Source of the DNA: Margaritifera margaritifera
Lineage: Eukaryota; Mollusca; Bivalvia; Unionida; Margaritiferidae
Reading direction: 5' to 3'
Assembly (NCBI GenBank): GCA_029931535.1
Contig: JAQPZY010000270.1
Coordinates: 1-64,000 of the forward strand
Length of the DNA stretch: 64,000 nt
Shown here: piece by piece, positions 62,701 through 64,000 of the stretch
Numbering within the stretch: position 1 is the first letter of the stretch
How the letters are laid out: each line of letters opens with the position of its first letter
Notes under the pieces: model-generated
The model's input: only the letters and a program-made list of their open reading frames with translations
Told to the model about the DNA's origin: nothing
The model's database searches: none
Program-made: the position numbers and the translations under genes

Positions 62701-64000
62701 TTGCATGCAGATTGGGCCCCATCTTCATGTATATGCCTTCCTGTCCGTGGAATGGAATAATCCTGAAACAACACAAGCATTGGAGTACAATAACAGATTT
62801 TTTCCAGGGGACTCCATGGGGAAATAAGCAGTGGAAAAAGATGCACAAGGTGAAAACCACCAACAGGGATGTAAAATGGCTTCCAATAATTCACTAGTAA
62901 ATTACCGCTTAGTACAATATTGCTTCCATCTTGCTTTTGTGACGACATTTTGTCATCGTTTTCTGAATTTGTCCTAAGTGACACAGGACGAATACTTTCA
63001 TTTAATAACACTAAAGATAGGCTGGACACCTTTCTTTAACTTTCCAATATAAGGAAGGTTTATGCATGTATACTTGGATCCATCTACATGAATATGCCTT
63101 CCTCTCAGTAGAATGGAGTAAACATGAAACAACAAAAGCATTGGGGAACATTGCTTGTGTTGTTTTATGTTTGTTCCATTCCAATGCCAAGAAGGCTTTT
63201 GCATGTAGATTGGGCCACATCTACATGAATATGCCTTCCTGTCCATGGAATGGAATAATCATGAAACAACACAAGTATTGGAGTACAATAACAGACTTTG
63301 TTCCAGGGGCCTCCATGGGGAAATCAGCAGTGGAAAAAGATGCACAAGGTGAAAACCAACAACAGAGATGTAAAATGGCTTCCAATAATTCACCAGTAAA
63401 TTACCGCTTAGTACAATATTGCTACTATCTTGCTTTTGTGACGACATCTTGTCATCCATTTCTGAATTTGTCCAAAGTGACACAGGATGTTTACTTTCAT
63501 TTAATAAAACTAAAGATAAAATGGACACTTTACTTTACCTTTTCAATGTCAGAAGGATTTTGCATGTAGATTGCTCCCCATCTTCATGTATATTTCTTCC
63601 TGTCCGTGGAATGGAATAATCCTGAAACAACACAAGCATTGGAGTACAATAAAAGATTTTTTTTCCAGGGGCCTCCATGGGGAAATAAGATGTGGAAAAA
63701 GATGCACAAGGTGAAAAGAACCAACAGAGATGTAAAATGGTTTCCAATAATTCCCTAGTAAATTACCGCTTAGTACAATATTACTTCTATCATCCTTTGT
63801 GACGACATTTTGTCATCCTTTTCTGAATTTGTTCAAAGTGACACAGGACGTTTACTTTCATTTAATAAAACTAAAGATAGGATGGACACTTTACTTTACC
63901 TTTGCAATGTCAGAAGGCTTTTGCATGTAGATTGCTCCCCATCTTCATGTATATTTCTTCCTGTCCGTGGAATGGAATAATCCTGAAACAACACAAGCAT

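Larger units (their letters stand above)
44858..64000. repeat. Higher-order satellite array (about 361-bp monomer family), continues past window end
   Basis: More than 19 kb consists of head-to-tail copies of one monomer. Using the landmark actttcattta I located 52 occurrences. Spacings fall into four classes: about 361 bp (the basic monomer), 490-500 bp (monomer with an extra block of about 135 bp repeating the gaaggctt...catgtagat part), about 346 bp (the long form lacking about 153 bp) and about 166 bp (the basic form lacking about 195 bp). The basic length 361 is not a multiple of three, so frames do not continue between monomers. Open stretches on both strands are by-products. Blocks several kilobases long recur almost unchanged, which indicates recent unequal exchange or tandem segmental duplication. 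Divergence is higher in the first few kilobases (44.9-50 kb) than after 55 kb. Confidence 0.96.

Noticed and set aside
44858..64000. Many open frames of 60-180 codons on both strands of the satellite array
   Set aside because: They recur with the monomer, appear on both strands, and shift frame from unit to unit because 361 is not a multiple of three. No domain or start context is recognisable. They are by-products of a low-stop satellite sequence.

Overview
The window is nuclear DNA of an animal, most probably a lophotrochozoan and plausibly a bivalve mollusc. The evidence is AT-rich sequence full of (TA)n, (GTAT)n, (ATT)n and (CT)n microsatellites, short tandem satellites, degenerate LINE and DNA-transposon fragments, and a few candidate exons with splice-like borders and cysteine-rich modules typical of molluscan secreted proteins. 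There are no bacterial operons. No complete, intact gene is visible. Species cannot be fixed from the sequence alone.

Layout. (1) About 1-9300, visibly less AT-rich than the rest, is a decayed Polinton/Maverick-type virus-like transposon. It holds a broken FtsK/HerA-type packaging ATPase (+, about 3.0-3.6 kb), a broken retrovirus-like integrase (+, about 4.4-5.4 kb), a broken protein made of repeated helix-turn-helix-like units (+, 5.4-6.5 kb), and a long broken protein-primed family B DNA polymerase (-, 9.29-6.49 kb) with a (GA)n microsatellite inside it. Several small fragments lie at 0.3-2.8 kb, one of which is weakly capsid-like. (2) 9.4-11.5 kb is AT-rich DNA with a 51-bp tandem repeat and one candidate Ly6/three-finger-like exon. 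(3) 11.6-12.4 kb is a LINE fragment. It is followed by a 2.6-kb decayed copy of a widespread but poorly characterised animal repeat-gene family with a Cys-rich C-terminus (12.47-15.05 kb). (4) 15-37 kb is mostly non-coding and contains satellites with 49-, 88-, about 166- and 58-bp periods, a SINE-like element, a 116-bp near-perfect palindrome, a 26-bp-arm hairpin, LINE 3' ends and long microsatellites. (5) 37.1-38.1 kb is another reverse-transcriptase fragment. (6) 40.4-44.86 kb holds two direct copies (about 1.77 kb each, about 2.69 kb apart) of a segment carrying a 123-bp phase-1/1 EGF-like exon on the minus strand. The exon is open in one copy and has a stop in the other. (7) 44.86 kb to the end of the window, where it is still running, is a >19-kb satellite array. 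It has about 361-bp monomers, three other size classes (about 166, 346 and 490-500 bp) and higher-order duplications with offsets of 2,094, 3,308, 3,665, 4,374 and 6,973 bp.

Nothing in the window works together as a living system now. The Polinton genes would once have formed one replication/integration/packaging set. The EGF-like and Ly6-like exons are the only pieces that might belong to host genes, both on the minus strand. The strongest items for follow-up are the higher-order satellite and its junction with the duplicated exon segment, the HTH-repeat protein linked to the Polinton integrase, the 12.5-15 kb gene family, and the 116-bp palindrome.
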